Shown piece by piece: positions 10,601 to 49,993 of a stretch of DNA of 64,000 nucleotides. Under the pieces are notes generated by a model. It saw only the letters and a list, made by a program, of their open reading frames with translations, was not told the DNA's origin and made no database searches. Source of the stretch: Corythucha ciliata (Eukaryota > Arthropoda > Insecta > Hemiptera > Tingidae); the NCBI GenBank assembly GCA_038030265.1, contig CM075937.1, forward strand, positions 9,300,001 to 9,364,000, read 5' to 3'. The translations under genes and the position numbers were made by a program. The stretch's first letter is position 1, and every line of letters begins with the position of its first letter.

Positions 10601-11290
10601 GACTTAGCTCCCCCAGTCGAACGAGCCCCGCGAATTGCATTTTGAAAGGCCCACCCTGCGATATTTTGTTTTGAAAAACAGCCAGAGCCGTGACATTTCT
10701 CTTAGAATAGGCCAGCACACTGGAAATTTCACACTTGGGGGAAAAAGGGTGTGAATTCCTGTAAAATGACTCGTTTAAAAGGGATGCAGCCCTGCAAAAT
10801 TGGTTTATCCTCTAAATTTGATGTCAGAAAGAGGCAAACCGGCGAATTACTTTTTTAAAAGACACTACTTGCAAAACGCGAAATTTGGTTATTGAATTGG
10901 GAAAAATCACGAAATTGGGTTTTGTGAGCGTCAAATCGGTGATATTCGGGCATTAAAAGTGTCTAACCAGCGGAATGTAATTTTTAATTAGTCAAACCCC
11001 GTGCAATTGACTTTTTATAGAGTCAATCCTGTGACATATTGGTTTTTTGAGCGAGGAAAACCGTTGAAATTCGTTCTGCGCGTTTTAATCCATAAAAATT
11101 GGAATTTGATTTGTGAGAGGGTGGGGGGGGGAGCGATCTTGAGCTCATGGCTAAGTCCCCCTAAACAATTTACCCTAAATCCGCCCCTGATAATTTGGCA
11201 AATCCTGCATGCCAGAAAATCCCAATTCCACAGGATTGCCTCCTCAAAAAGACCAGTTCCACAGATTTCACACGTTTAAAATCAAAATTT
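10600..11290. repeat. Degenerate ~38-bp tandem array
   Basis: Units of roughly 36-40 bp recur with wording like GTCAAACCCTGTGAAATTGG followed by a T-rich run and GAGCG. A related block lies at 48250-48560. Copies are very diverged and the period drifts. Small frames across it are not coding. Confidence 0.5.
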
Positions 11291-11299
11291 TCAAGGGTG

Positions 11300-11640
11300 T
11301 ATTGCTCGTTGGCTCATTTCAAAGAGGCCTACACTCTGACGCAAGAAAGATCCAGGCTGGTGATCCACAAGGAAGTGTACTTGGTCCACTCTTGTACGTT
11401 CTCTTGTCGTTCAGTGATCTACCTGAAAACGAAAACGGCTACAATTGCGAGTGATACGGCCATCTTAGCTGTGGGTGAAAACAGCTGTGAGTCAATTTAC
11501 ACACTCCAGAGATCACTATCCCAGCTCCATGATTGGACATCTAGTTGGAGAATTCGCATGAACGAGACTAAATCGGTGCACGTTAACTTCACAAACCAAA
11601 GAATCGATTTCGCGGGGTTGGCTCGTACGGTAGAATGAAA
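11300..11640 (+). pseudogene. Jockey-like RT fragment
   Basis: Two overlapping frames hold one RT segment: AGDPQGSVLGPLLY in the first, then SDTAILAVGENS and WRIRMNETKSVHVNFTNQ in the second. The order and wording match the RT of the Jockey-like LINE at 40257-47533 (VPQGSVLGPVLY, FADDTALLAVGND, WRIKLNEEKSVHVNFTNR). The fragment has neither end of the element and is frameshifted. It lies just upstream of the FASN start. Confidence 0.75.
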
Positions 11641-11909
11641 AAAAAAAAAAACACAATAATTCAGTGAAAACGTTATTACAACATTCGAGGGTCAGGATTC
11701 TTTCAAATAAAAGAAATCGCCTGGTCGGCCCTCACAATTCGAAACACAAAATTTCGTAGGATTTGCTCATTATAAATCCTTTTTGTTCGGGATGTGATTT
11801 ATTGAAACGGATTTCACTCGAACAACTCCAAAACAGGGCCTGAACGTGAAAGACATGTTTATGACGTGTTCTTGAAGCCTATCAGTTTCAAACAGGTTTA
11901 ATTTTTCAG
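11641..11909. other. Intron end upstream of first FASN coding exon
   Basis: After an A-rich run (11637-11651) the sequence is AT-rich and non-coding. It ends in TTTAATTTTTCAG, a clean splice acceptor at 11909, so the FASN transcript probably has an upstream untranslated exon that I cannot locate. Confidence 0.5.
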
Positions 11910-11916
11910 AGACAAT

Positions 11917-38999
<27,083 letters not shown>

Positions 39000-39120
39000 A
39001 TTTATTATTTATACAGAAAAACTGAGAATATATTACCCATCGATTATCTATTTATTTTTTATACCTCCCCCCCCCCCCGTCACTAAGGATCACGACACCA
39101 CTAGATTCTCCGTTTCTATG

Positions 39121-39167
39121 AATAAATAATTCAGACTAAAATGAAGGGGGACCCAGCCTTTAATAAA
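39121..39167 (+). promoter_or_regulatory. Candidate FASN polyadenylation signals
   Basis: AATAAA at 39121-39126 lies 122 nt after the FASN stop, and a second AATAAA is near 39161. Either gives a short 3' UTR. The sequence after it, to about 39470, has no repeat or gene I recognise. Confidence 0.5.
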
Positions 39168-39469
39168 AACTTGTCCCGCAAAATTAAAATAATGGCCCAC
39201 ATACTCTTTCTCACTAGTACCGTTGTACTAAGTGTTAATTCATTAATGGGTCATCCTTTCAACTTTGCTGTGTTTTAATTATTAGTGAAGTTCGTCGATA
39301 GTCGTTTTGTAATAATAAAGCGCTAAATCAATGATTTAAACTGTGTAAATGAACTTAAAACGCAAGTTTTTGCAATTACTCGTCTTCAGTGTTAATCGCC
39401 CAATGCTTAAACCTTGAGGTTTTCAGAGTTTTCTGTGTGAAATTCTTGGTTTGACTCAATCAAAAACCT

Positions 39470-39770
39470 AAATTAGCGTATTTGAAGGGGCCAAATAACT
39501 GAAACGCGGGTTTGACTGCAAAAAAAAAAACAAATTGCTGCCTTCGATTTCCTTTGATTCCCTGCGGGCCGCCGAAATTGAGGTGGTGTCGTAATCCGAT
39601 GATAGTAAGGTCCCACAGGGGACCTTACACAGGGGTACCGAGATACAGCCCTCTACAAACGTGCAGACAGTCAAAATTTCCCAAGTTTTAAAATAGGGAT
39701 AAACCCTGACTGTCGCCTAAGATGTTTTGGCTAAAATTTGGAATTTGGGGCCTTTCGCAGTCAAAATTAA
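39470..39770. other. Unassigned non-coding stretch
   Basis: No coding frame or known repeat is evident. An inverted pair GGTCCC..GGGGACC surrounds 39610-39625, and short GGGGCC-type words may be old element ends. Confidence 0.3.
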
Positions 39771-40256
39771 GAAAAATGCGCTGATTCGGGGCTGTAGTTG
39801 AGCAATGCGAATTAAATAGCGAAAAACACTAATTCGTGGATAAAAATTATGGAATAGCGTTCAATCATAGCTAAAATTGAAAAATTATAATTTCTCTGTT
39901 TCGACTAAAAATGAGACAAAACGCTAATTCGAACAAAATGAAGAAAAGAGCTCATTAAATTGAGAAAATTCACGTTTTCCAGCGGCCAGTAGCGGATTAA
40001 CTGGGAGGGTTTCGGGGGTTTCAACACCCTCTAAGAAGATGGCGCCTGCTATAAAAGTTGGGCTGTTAAAGAAGGAGCTGCACACAGGGCCGGATTTGTG
40101 CCTAAGCAGCTGCCTAGGGGCCACTGGCCTCCGGATAAGACTGGGAAAAAGCGCTAATTAGCTACTAAAATTAGGAAAATAAACGATAATTCCCGGCTAA
40201 AATTGAGAAAAATGGCTCATTCATTGGCTAAATTAATAAAAACACCAATTCGCGAA
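39770..40256 (+). repeat. ~30-bp repeat block with hAT-like terminus
   Basis: Forward ~30-bp units at 39770-39960 and 40140-40256. Between them, CAGGGCCGGATTTGTG at 40085-40100 looks like the end of an hAT-type element; no matching right end was found. The array continues beyond the Jockey insertion at 47580. Confidence 0.5.
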
Positions 40257-40257
40257 T

Positions 40258-40711
40258 TGAACCATTGAGGAGGACTTCGAAAGCGATCCCGCAGTGTAAA
40301 AACTGCCAAGGTTTCAACCATACGCAAAGATATTGTAAAATGGAAGCAAGATGCGTAAAGTGTGCTGGTAAGCACAACACGAAAGATTGCACATTGGATA
40401 GACAACTTCCTCCCAAGTGTGTAAATTGCCGAGGTCACCACCCAGCAACCTACAGGGGATGCGAAGTAGCAAAGGAGTTGCAGAAAATCCGGGATAAGCC
40501 AAAAAATCCAAGGGGTAACTTCAAATCTCCTCGGGATACATTCTTCGCTCCTTTAAAAAACCCTAGCGCACGAGCCGATACGGAGAACATCAAAGCCCGG
40601 AGCACCTTTGCGGACGCCATAAAAAATCCTGTTTCGGGGATCAAAAACAAATCTACTGAGGAATTATTCTCCCTAATTCTGAAGAAACTTGATGATCAAG
40701 CTGGTAAATAA
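40258..40711 (+). pseudogene. Jockey-like ORF1, C-terminal zinc knuckles
   Basis: The remaining 148 codons contain three Cys/His knuckles: CKNCQGFNHTQRYC, CVKCAGKHNTKDC and CVNCRGHHPATYRGC, as in ORF1 (Gag-like) proteins of Jockey LINEs that bind the element RNA. The RRM-like upstream part is absent because of 5' truncation. A basic tail and a short C-terminal segment follow, ending at TAA 40709. Confidence 0.75.
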
Positions 40712-40776
40712 TATGTAGAGATGGCCGAGCGCATCAAGAAAATAGAAAACAGCGCTAAATTCAAAGTAGGTATAAG

Positions 40777-43466
40777 ATGAAAAGTAAATTGAGAGGCATC
40801 CATTCATTTCGCATAGCACTGTGGAATCCAAATGGACTCCGAGAAAGGTTGTTGGAGTTGGAAATATTTTTACAACAAGAAAACATTGACATTTGTTTAA
40901 TCTCTGAAACACACTTCACTAGATCATCATTCGTTAAAATTAAGGGATGTAGATTGTACCATGGCGTTCATCCTGCCGATAGAGCGAGAGGGGGAGCTGC
41001 GGTCCTAAACAAGGAAAATATCAAGCATCACGAGGAAGAAAAGATAGAAGAAGATGCAATGCAAGTAGCTTGCATAAGTGTCTTTATGAAGGACAGAGAG
41101 ATGATAGTTGCGGCAATATTATACTGTCCTCCAAGACATGCGCTGAAAAAAGAGGACTACGCTAATCTATTCAACAGACTTGGGCATGACTTCATTATCG
41201 GAGGTGACTTTAATGCGAAACACCAATACTGGGGATCAAGAATCCGAAAGGAAGACAACTTTTTGAGGCTGGAAGAGAAGCGCACTGTGAGTTCCATTCA
41301 GGAGGAAAACCGACCTACTGGCCTAAGGATATGAATAAAACACAGGACCTTATTGACTTCTTCATTGTGAAGGGCTTGTCGTCAAATTACATACACACTG
41401 AGCACGACGAAAACTTGTTATCCGATCACTCGGCGGTAGTCATGACAGTTAGTGAATCGATAATAATGAAAGAAGAAACAGAAAGACTCACGAATAGGCG
41501 GACCAATTGGGAGATGTTCAAGGAGATTGTGAACGCCAAAGTTGACTTATCAATAAGTCTGCAAACGCCTGCCCAGTTAGAGAAAGAGGTGCATAATTTT
41601 GTGCAAACCTTACAAGAGGCGGCTTGGAGTAGCACGCCGAGTAATAATCCCAATCACAAGCGTTGGTCCAGCTATCCTGTGGAAGTACGGGAAATGGTTC
41701 AAGCGAAAAGGCGGGCACGTAAAATATGGCAAAGGAATCGATCAACAGAAAATAAGATGAAATTGAACAAGCTTTGTAACCAGCTGAAAGCGCTTATAAG
41801 GCATGTAAAGAACGAAGAATTTTCGGCGTACCTCGAAGGCTTGACACCAGAAAAAGGCACAGAATACTCGCTGTGGAAAGCGACAAAGAGCCTCAAGCGG
41901 CCAAAAGTGCCCATACCACCCATTCGAACTGGTGAAGGAACATGGGCTAGGAGCGCAAAGGAAAAAGTGCAGGTATTTGCAGATTATCTGGAAAGAACCT
42001 TCCAGCCCCATCCACGGCAGTCAGCCAACGAATGTGTATCCTACGTACCCAACAAGGACAACAGGGAAATTCGGCCAGTAATGATCAAAGAACTAAGGAC
42101 GGAAATTATGACCAACCTCAGTACGAAAAAATCCCCCGGCTATGACTTGATAACAGCCAGGATAACGCGGGAGCTGCCCGAAAGGGGACTTAGGAAGCTA
42201 CTGTATTTAATCAACGCAGCCTTACGCCTCAAGTACGTCCCCCGGCAATGGAAAGTAGCTGAAGTTATAATGATAGCGAAGCCGGGAAAGCCAGCTAATG
42301 AAGTGAAGTCGTATCGACCCATTTCACTTCTCCCTACAGTCCCGAAACTTTTTGAGAAACTCCTCCTGAAAAGACTAAGGCCTATTCTAGAAGAAAAACG
42401 AATCATACCATCCCATCAGTTTGGATTCAGAGAACAACACTCCACAATAGATCAGGTCCATCGGATAGTGAATGCTGTGGAGTCTACTCTGGAAGAAAAG
42501 AAAATCTGTTCGGCTGTCTTTTTGGACGTAGCTCAAGCGTTTGATAAAGTTTGGCACAAGGGGCTTGAGTTCAAGTTGAATAAACTCCTTCCGAAAAAAT
42601 TCTACGAAATTCTGAAATCTTATTTATGCGGTAGACACTTCCGAGTGAAACATGAGGGTGAATATTCGCGGTTGCGTAATATTTCGGCTGGAGTACCTCA
42701 AGGAAGCGTCCTTGGACCAGTGCTTTACCTATTGTACACGAGTGACCTACCCGTAAGAGAGGACTCAATCATTGCAACGTTTGCCGACGACACAGCTCTT
42801 CTTGCAGTCGGAAATGATGTTGAAGAGGCTATTAACAAAATGCAAACCGCGGTAGAAGAAGTAAACACCTGGGCAAAAAAGTGGAGAATAAAACTCAACG
42901 AGGAGAAATCTGTTCATGTAAACTTTACAAATCGCAAGACCAGCCCAATCCCTGTGCAACTCAATGAGAAAATAATACCATTTGCAAACACGGCGAAGTA
43001 CCTAGGCACGACGCTGGATGCTAAACTCCGGTGGAAGCCTCACGTCAAAAAGAAAAAAGAGGAACTCAACACCGAGCTCAGAAAAATGTACTGGCTGCTC
43101 GGGAAGCATTCTGAGCTCTCGATGGCCAACAAGCTCCTGCTATACCAGCAAGTTCTGAAGCCGATCTGGGTCTACGGGTGTCAGCTTTGGGGCTGCACCA
43201 AGAAAAGCAATGTCAAAGTCATACAAACTTTTCAAAACAAAGTTTTGAGAATGATAACAAATGCGCCCTGGTATGTACGAGGGCTTGACCTGCATCGTGA
43301 CCTGCAAATTGAAACGGTGGCAGAAGCTATCAAAAAACGAGCTGCGGAGCACGAAAAAAGGCTCCACAAACACCCTAATGTCGAGGCACTCGTCTTGCTG
43401 GATATTGCAGGAGACCTTCGACGGCTAAAAAGGACCAAACCCCTTGACTTAGTAGCTACATTATAA
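40777..43466 (+). pseudogene. Jockey-like ORF2 (endonuclease-RT), single frameshift
   Basis: Endonuclease: IALWNPNGLRERL, ICLISETHF and IIGGDFNAKHQYWGSR in the first frame (40777-41334), then LLSDHSAVVM in the second (41331-43466, which is open further upstream). A one-base indel near 41240 explains the change. RT: SYRPISLLPTVPKLFEKL, AVFLDVAQAFDKVWH, AGVPQGSVLGPVLYLLYTSD and the catalytic FADDTALLAVG. The C-terminal part is complete to a stop at 43464. Apart from the shift it looks intact. Confidence 0.82.
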
Positions 43467-43537
43467 GTGTAGTGAAGCCACAAACTGTGTAATGTGAAAG
43501 TGAAGTTGCTAGATGTTATTTAATTCTTATTTGTATA

Positions 43538-46500
43538 CAGGGTGTTCGAATATTCGATGCTCAGCCGAAAACTGGTCATAGTACAGCTGATTTGTGGTCG
43601 AAATTACTAAATTCACTTTTCCGGAATTCAGCTTGGTTTTCGAGTTATTCCACTATCTTTAATTTTTTCGTGGGGCTATATTTTTTTTTAAATACTTGCT
43701 CCCGGCCGCTCTAGAATCAATTCTAGCTCAAAAATAATTGGGTCATTCGAAAGAGCGCACAATTATCTTCAAAATGACTGTATTTTATTATGAATTTGGT
43801 CATTTCCTCAGGGCGCTAAAGCTGCTGGAAAGTGATGCTTTTTTATCTTTGTATATTTCCCATGTTTTTCACCTGCGATTTTCTCCCACTCCTTAAAGGA
43901 CAATATTTTTTTGGGTTTATTGGAAAAACTTGTCTGCTTTCAAATGGAGTGCAATAGCCTCGGGATTTTACAACTATTCGTGAAGAAGTAGCTGTTTGAA
44001 TAGTGAAAACCGATGGGCTTTGATGAGGAATGAGAGCAGGGGCGGATACAGGTGGTGGGCGATCGGGCTGAGCCCGAAGGGCCGGATGCCCCGAGGGCCA
44101 GTGCGGCCGGAGGGCTGATGCCCCCCCCCCAACTTTTTGACGGATCCTAGTCCTCCTGAGAAAACTGGTAACTACAGATTAATTTTTCTTGGTAATGGTC
44201 CTTAAGGTAAGCCTACAGAATACCGGAACTGGCCTATTATAGGTACAATGAGACAAATGAGAAAACCTATCAAGTAGGGTTTTCTTATAACCGGGACAAC
44301 CTTCAACCCATGACTCAAGACACAAGGCGTATAGCTTAGCAGTTGGTTCAAAATTCAATCATTGAGAACACCCAGAATACACGTACTCTAAAGGCCTGCC
44401 GCAGCAGTTTGTGTCTCACCCTCATGTAGCATACATTTTCCCCATAATTTGCTGTCTTTTATCTGCACCGACACCGATTTTATGGTCCCGTTGCAATCTT
44501 CAGGGAACTGGGCGTTAGGACTTGATTGGGGACTTAGGCATATTGTGATCTTTGTGTGTAGTTTTTCTCTTCCACCCAGGGGCGCCGTATCCTTAGGGGC
44601 GCGTCTAGCAAAATGAGCAGGGGAGAAGGAAGGTGGACGAGAAAAAAATACTAAGAAGCCCATTTGACTTATGAATATTTCAAAACTATAAAATAGCCGA
44701 AGATTGAAGTTTTTTTTTTCAATTTTAGCCGTGGATTAACGAGCTTTTCCTCTACACTTTGTCCGCGAATAGGTGATTTTCCTTAATTTTAGCTGCGAAG
44801 TAGCGTTTTTATCCCATGTTAGCCATTTTTCTCAATTTTTGCCATGAATTGAATTTTTCCTCGATTTTTGCAGCAAATCAGCGATTTTTTACCTTTTCAG
44901 CAGTGAATTAGCACTTTGAGCTGCAAGTGTAGCGTTTTTCGTTGATTTCAGCCGCGCTAATTAATTAATAATTTCTCAATATTGGCCGCATTTTTTTTTT
45001 CTTTCTTTCAACTTTTAGCTATAGACTAGCGCTTTCTTCCAAATATACGTCCCAAGTTGCCTTCAGGAGCAACACATTATTGTCTTTTGCTGAATTTTAG
45101 CCCCGAGTCAGCGTTATTACTAAATTTCAGTCGTGAATTGGCGTTTTCTCTAGTATAGCCGTGAATTAGCCGATTTTTTTCATTTGAATCTGCGAATGAA
45201 CGTTTTTTCTAGACTATCCGCAAATTATCGGACTTTTTACAAATTTTAGCTGCTTTTTTTTAGCTGCCAATTAAGTCAATTAAGTCCGTGACATTGGATT
45301 GTTCCAAGTTTAGCGCTAATTTGCTATTTAAATGGACAAAACGTCAAATTCGCAGCTTCTAAAGGTAGCTTTGTGCCAGAAAGTGAAAAAATCGCTAATT
45401 CACAGCCAAATTCAGAAAAAGCTTTACGTAGTTCGCGACGAAAATTGGGGCAAAACTCTAATTCGTGGCTGAAAGGTATAAAAATCTATAATTTTAGCGG
45501 CTAAAATGAGGAAAAACGCTAATGTGTGGTTATAATAAGGATAAATGGCTAATCGGGGTTTAAATTGAGACAATTTGCTAATTCACAGAAAATTGAGAAA
45601 ATGGCAAGCCGAGGCTTCCAGAGGCAACTTTGCAGCCAATTAGCAAAAAGCGCTAATTTAAGGCAAAAATTGAGAAAAATCGCGGCTAAAATGGAAACGT
45701 ATCGCTTATTCGCGTTGGAATGGGGGAAATATCGAATTCACCGATGAAATGAGAAGAACCTCTGAAGTGTTGAAAAAAGTGTGAAAAAAAAAAAAACGTT
45801 TTTCGACAAGACGGGTGGGTGGATAGCGCCGGCTAGTGGGTAACTAAAGCATTTTCGGCTATGCGTCTACATGACGTTTTTGTGCGTCCAGGTACGCACT
45901 ATCACCAGTGCAAGTGTGTCACATTCCTCCTGAATCACTCCTGTATAAATGTGTATTGGGCCGATATTTTCCCAGTGCCCCGGGCCGGACAAATCTGTGT
46001 ATCCGCCCCTGAATGAGAGACCGTTTTTAGATTAGAAGTTTGTTTTGAAGCCAGAGTTGGTGAGGGGAGAGGCAGGGCCTCTCAGAATGTCTGAATGTAA
46101 GTTAATAAATTACAAGAACAGCATAGATAATATAAGTAATAATTGAAAAAATAGCCAATGTTTAAGGAAAAAGAGATTAAGAATGAAGAAAAGTGATTAA
46201 GAATGAGGAGAAAGTGCGAAGTGCCGTTCGTTGTGGAAAGGGCGACCCTTCATCTGAAACCAAATGTTCCTCCATACGTTTAGAACTACATCAACCAAGA
46301 TTCGGCACTGCCTTCGTAAAACAGAATTTGGATGAGTATTTAGTAGTAACGCAGAAATACCTTCACTGGTCTCTCAACGGATATAAAACGTCCTCAATGC
46401 GCTCATAAAGAGCAGAACCGCAAATACTCGGTGCTTAGGAATCTACCGATGAGGAATGAGTCGTGAATGATTTTCTGTTCGTCATACCTCGACGTTTTAG

Positions 46501-47478
46501 GTTAAGGAGATATCTGAGGGATCACCCCGATGAGGGACTTAAAATTGCTGAAGTTCCCATGTCTTGGGGGTTTAATCCCCGCATGCCACGAAGGTAACTC
46601 ATTACATTACCAACACCAATTTCGAGTGAATGGGCTTATAGGAATGATGAAAATGCAACTTCTTTGGCATTTCATTTTTCGCGATTGTTTCCACGATTAC
46701 GTCTTCTTGTAATGCACAAAAACATCGCCAAATTCCTGGTTGATGTCCCTTTTCACACAAGGAGAACATTTAGCTCAGTCAGTTATCGTTCCCCTCATTC
46801 ATTACCCATCACTAATTCCGAATATCGGATGTTTTTTTAATTACTTAATATTATCTTTACTATTCTTGTACTTTTTGTAATTTATTAGCTTACATTCAGA
46901 CACTCCGAGAGGTCCCTGTCTCTCACCTCACCAACTCTGGCTTCAAAACATACTTCTCCTCTAAAAAAGTTCTGTTATTCTTCACAAAGCCCATCGGTTT
47001 TTACTCTTCAAACAGCTACTTCTTCGCGAATACTTGTAAAATCCCGGGACTACTGCTCTCCATTTGAAAGCTAACAAAATGAGGGAGTTTTTCCAATAAA
47101 CCCAAAAAAATATTTTCCTATAAGAAGTGGGAGAAAATCGCAGCTGAAAAACAAGGGAAAGATACAAAGATGAAAAAATATCACTTTCCAGCAGTGTTAG
47201 TACCCTGAAAAAATGGCCAAATTCATAATACAATACAGTCATTTTGAAGATAATTGTGCGCTCTTTCGAATGACCCAATTAGTTTTGGGCTAAAACTGAT
47301 TCTATAGCGGCCGGGAGCAAGTATTTCAAAAAAAATATGGCCCCGCGAAAAAATTAAAGATGGTGGAATAACTCGAAAACAAAGCTGAATTCCGAAAAAG
47401 TGAATTTAGTGATTTCGACCACAAATCAGCTGTACTATGACCAGTTTTCGGCTGAGCATCGAATTTTCGAACACCCTG
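43538..47478. mobile_element. Second palindromic TA-flanked element, split by hAT insertion
   Basis: Terminal repeats TACAGGGTGTTCGAA and its complement; TA lies at both borders. The left arm runs 43538-44028 and continues after the hAT insert (46020 to about 46250); the right arm is about 46720-47478. Shared landmarks include GGGTCATTCGAAAGAGCGCA and GAAGCCAGAGTTGGTGAG with their complements. Without the hAT the element is about 1.96 kb with arms of about 700 bp. Its CAGGGTG ends resemble those of the palindrome at 27405-28927, but the bodies differ. No transposase is seen. Confidence 0.8.
44037..46011. mobile_element. hAT-like element with 8-bp target duplication, filled with ~30-bp repeats
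   Basis: CAGGGGCGGATACA at the left and TGTATCCGCCCCTG at the right are perfect inverted repeats. The flanks AATGAGAG (44029-44036) and AATGAGAG (46012-46019) are an exact 8-bp duplication, as made by hAT transposases. There is no transposase. Inside, 44700-45250 is a reverse block of ~30-bp units and 45290-45770 a forward block, arranged tail to tail. Subterminal G/C-rich segments make up the rest. Confidence 0.88.
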
Positions 47479-47579
47479 TATATAGCAGTTGCAACATGTA
47501 ATAAATAGAAAAAAAAAAAAAAAAAAAAAAAAACAATTCGCGAAGGTGTCAATGGTGAGGGTTGTGAGAAGGAGCCAAT

Positions 47580-48060
47580 AAAGGGGGGGGGGGGTTGATA
47601 AAATTAAAAAACATGCTAATTCACAAATAAAGAGTAGAAAAGGCGTAGAAAAACTCCAATTGATTGATGAAATAAGGAAAAATAGAAATTTAGCTGTTGA
47701 AAACTTTAATTGGTGACTGAAATTGAGCCAAAAGTGCTAATTATTGGCTGAAATTGAGAAATAGTGAATTATCAGCTAAGACGAGGAAAAACGCAATTTC
47801 GCGGCCAACATTGGGAAAAATCGCTAATTCGGCTAGAATTGAACAACCCTCGTCTTCTTAGATGCAACTTTTTGGCTAAAATTTAAAAAAGGCGTTAATT
47901 CATAGCTAAATGTGAAAAAATCGCTAGATTGCGGCCAAAATGAATAAAAATGTCTAATTCACAGTGTAAAATTGAGAAAAAGAGCAAAGTCGCGGCTAAA
48001 GTATAGAAAAACAGCTAATCCACGGATCAGGATTATATCTAGAAAAATGCCAATTCACAG
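47580..48060 (+). repeat. ~30-bp repeat block, forward
   Basis: Continuation, beyond the Jockey insertion, of the array seen before 40256. A G-run lies at 47583-47593. About 15 units are visible. Confidence 0.65.
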
Positions 48061-48249
48061 GATGCTGATTCTAATTCACGAAAACATAGAATTATCGGCT
48101 TATTTCCGGTAACGGGTATAGGTAGCGTGTCTAGCGTGACCAGATGTCAAATTAGTTTCCGAGGACGCCTGACACGAAAAAGTAGGACGTTTGCTAGGGA
48201 AAGTAGGGCTCAATAGTGGGACACTTGAAACAGGTTAACAACGACTAAT

Positions 48250-48560
48250 CATTGATCAGTTTAATGTTTGAATAGTTGTTTACTGGTTTGAATGAAACAA
48301 ATCCACAAAACCATATTTTTAAAAGAGTGAAAGTCAGCAAAAGTTGAGTAGGGGCCAAGATGACGAAATTTGGGTTTTGAATAAACCAAATTCGGAAATT
48401 TGATTCTTGAAAGAGCCAATTAATTTTTTGAACTAGCCAATTAATCGGCGAAACTGATTGTAGTAGGAGCGAACCCCAAGAAATGTGATTTTTAAAAGCG
48501 TAAAAATCCGTAAAATTGGGTAGGAAATAACAAAAATCTGTTGAATTGGATGTGTAAGGT
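48250..48560. repeat. ~37-bp degenerate array
   Basis: Units with GAAATTTGGTTTTTGAAAGAGCCAA-like wording repeat about every 37 bp. The block resembles the one at 10600-11290. Confidence 0.5.
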
Positions 48561-48599
48561 TCCAAATTTGAAACATTTTGTTATGGAAGAGAGAAATTG

Positions 48600-48900
48600 G
48601 AGGTTGAAGACGCCAAAATTGCAAAATTTGTTTTTCTATTGTTCGTATTCCGCCTAATTAGCTATTGCGCCTTGAAAATGGCGAAACTTAAATTTTGCGA
48701 CCTAAAAATCAACTCAACCGGCAATTTATGCCCTGATGGCTTGACAAACCATTCTTGTCTTAAAAATGGCAAAACTGACTATATTTTTGTCGAAAAAAAG
48801 GTAAAATTGACTATTCACGCCCTAAAAATGGCCGCACTTACTGATAATCAAACTGGCTATTCACGTCTTAAAAATGTAAAAGAAAGGAATCTATGAGCCC
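48600..48900. repeat. ~31-bp degenerate array
   Basis: Copies of CCCTAAAAATGGCAAAACTGAC with TATTCACG, as at 690-1460. The 99-codon frame across it is a repeat artefact. Confidence 0.55.
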
Positions 48901-49190
48901 TAAAAAAAGTTGTTTGGTAATTCGCTAGCTCTGTTGTGAGCCCTGTTCCACGGAAAATGTCTGGCGACCTCAGATTGTGTCATCTCCTAGGCCTGGACCA
49001 TAAAAAACGTCCTTGGGCGCAGGTGCCAGACACGATCAAATGACCCGGATTTTTCATACGGTGGGGGCTCCCGGAATATTTCTATGACGTTTCATTATCT
49101 AATCCATGAAAACCACCAGTATAATCATGTTTAACCTGAGGGGAACTGTCTTGCTCATGTGAAAAAAGACCCCAAACCGATCGCAAAAGG
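48900..49190. other. Unassigned non-coding stretch
   Basis: No frame or repeat recognised. TGTCTGGCGACC at 48958 and GGTGCCAGACA at 49023 hint at an inverted pair and may be ends of a small decayed element. Confidence 0.3.
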
Positions 49191-49830
49191 CGCTTATTAT
49201 AGCAACTGAAATGAAGAAAGTCGCTGATTCGTGGATCGATTTTTAGAAAATCCTCTAATTCGCAGTCCACGGCTAAAATCAAGAAAAAATTCGGCGGTTA
49301 CGGTGAGAAATAGCGCTAAGTCACAGCAAAAATAGTAAAAAAGCGCTAATTGGCTGCTAAAATTGAAGAAACACGCTCACTCACGGCTAAACCAGTGACA
49401 AACCGCTTATTCCCCATTCAAATTGAGGTATGAAGCTCATTCGCTGCTATAAATTGTAGAAATGCGTTAATTCGCGGCATAAGTTGGCAATAAACTCTCA
49501 TTAAGGGGCCCACTAATTCGGGGCTGAGAGCGGTAATTCGCGGTTAAAATTAAGAAAATAACTCGCAGCTACAACTAGGGAATATCTCTCGGCTAAAATT
49601 GAGAAATAGCGCTAACTCCACGTGATTGAGAAGTGGAGAAAAATGCTGATTCGCGCCTGAAATGGAAAGGCCTAAAGGCGCGGTAACACGCTGCTTTCTC
49701 GGATACATTTGATAAAACACACTAATCCATGGCTAAAACTGAGAAAGACCCCGCGCGCTAATTCCAGGCTAAAATGTAGATAAATCGCTCATTTGCAGCT
49801 AGAATAGGGAAAACGCGGTAAATTTATTGT
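49190..49830 (+). repeat. ~30-bp repeat block, forward
   Basis: About 20 forward units of the ~30-bp family, quite diverged. It ends about 170 nt before the integrase fragment. Confidence 0.65.
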
Positions 49831-49993
49831 ATTAATAAGACTTTAAACTGGCAATTTCACCGAATAAGAACCTCTAAATGTCCATCGTGCGGATATCCAG
49901 TCAGGAAACTTCATATTTTTTGTGGGATTTTGTCAGGCTTTGCGCTAAGGCCGGTTAGTCATAATTTCGCCGCCAGATAAAAGGCCCCAAAAC

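Larger units (their letters stand above)
40257..47533 (+). mobile_element. Jockey-like LINE with 11-bp target duplication and nested insertions
   Basis: The element begins inside ORF1 (5'-truncated) and ends in a poly(A) run at about 47510-47533. It is flanked by an exact 11-bp duplication, CAATTCGCGAA, at 40246-40256 and 47534-47544. Its 3' UTR is split by a palindromic element (43538-47478). Coding parts are ORF1 (40257-40711) and ORF2 (40777-43466). One frameshift is seen in ORF2, so this is among the younger insertions here. The target was a copy of the ~30-bp repeat. Confidence 0.85.

Noticed and set aside
46193..46408. 71-codon frame in the centre of the second palindromic element
   Set aside because: No transposase motif is visible, composition is ordinary and both borders are within repeat arms.
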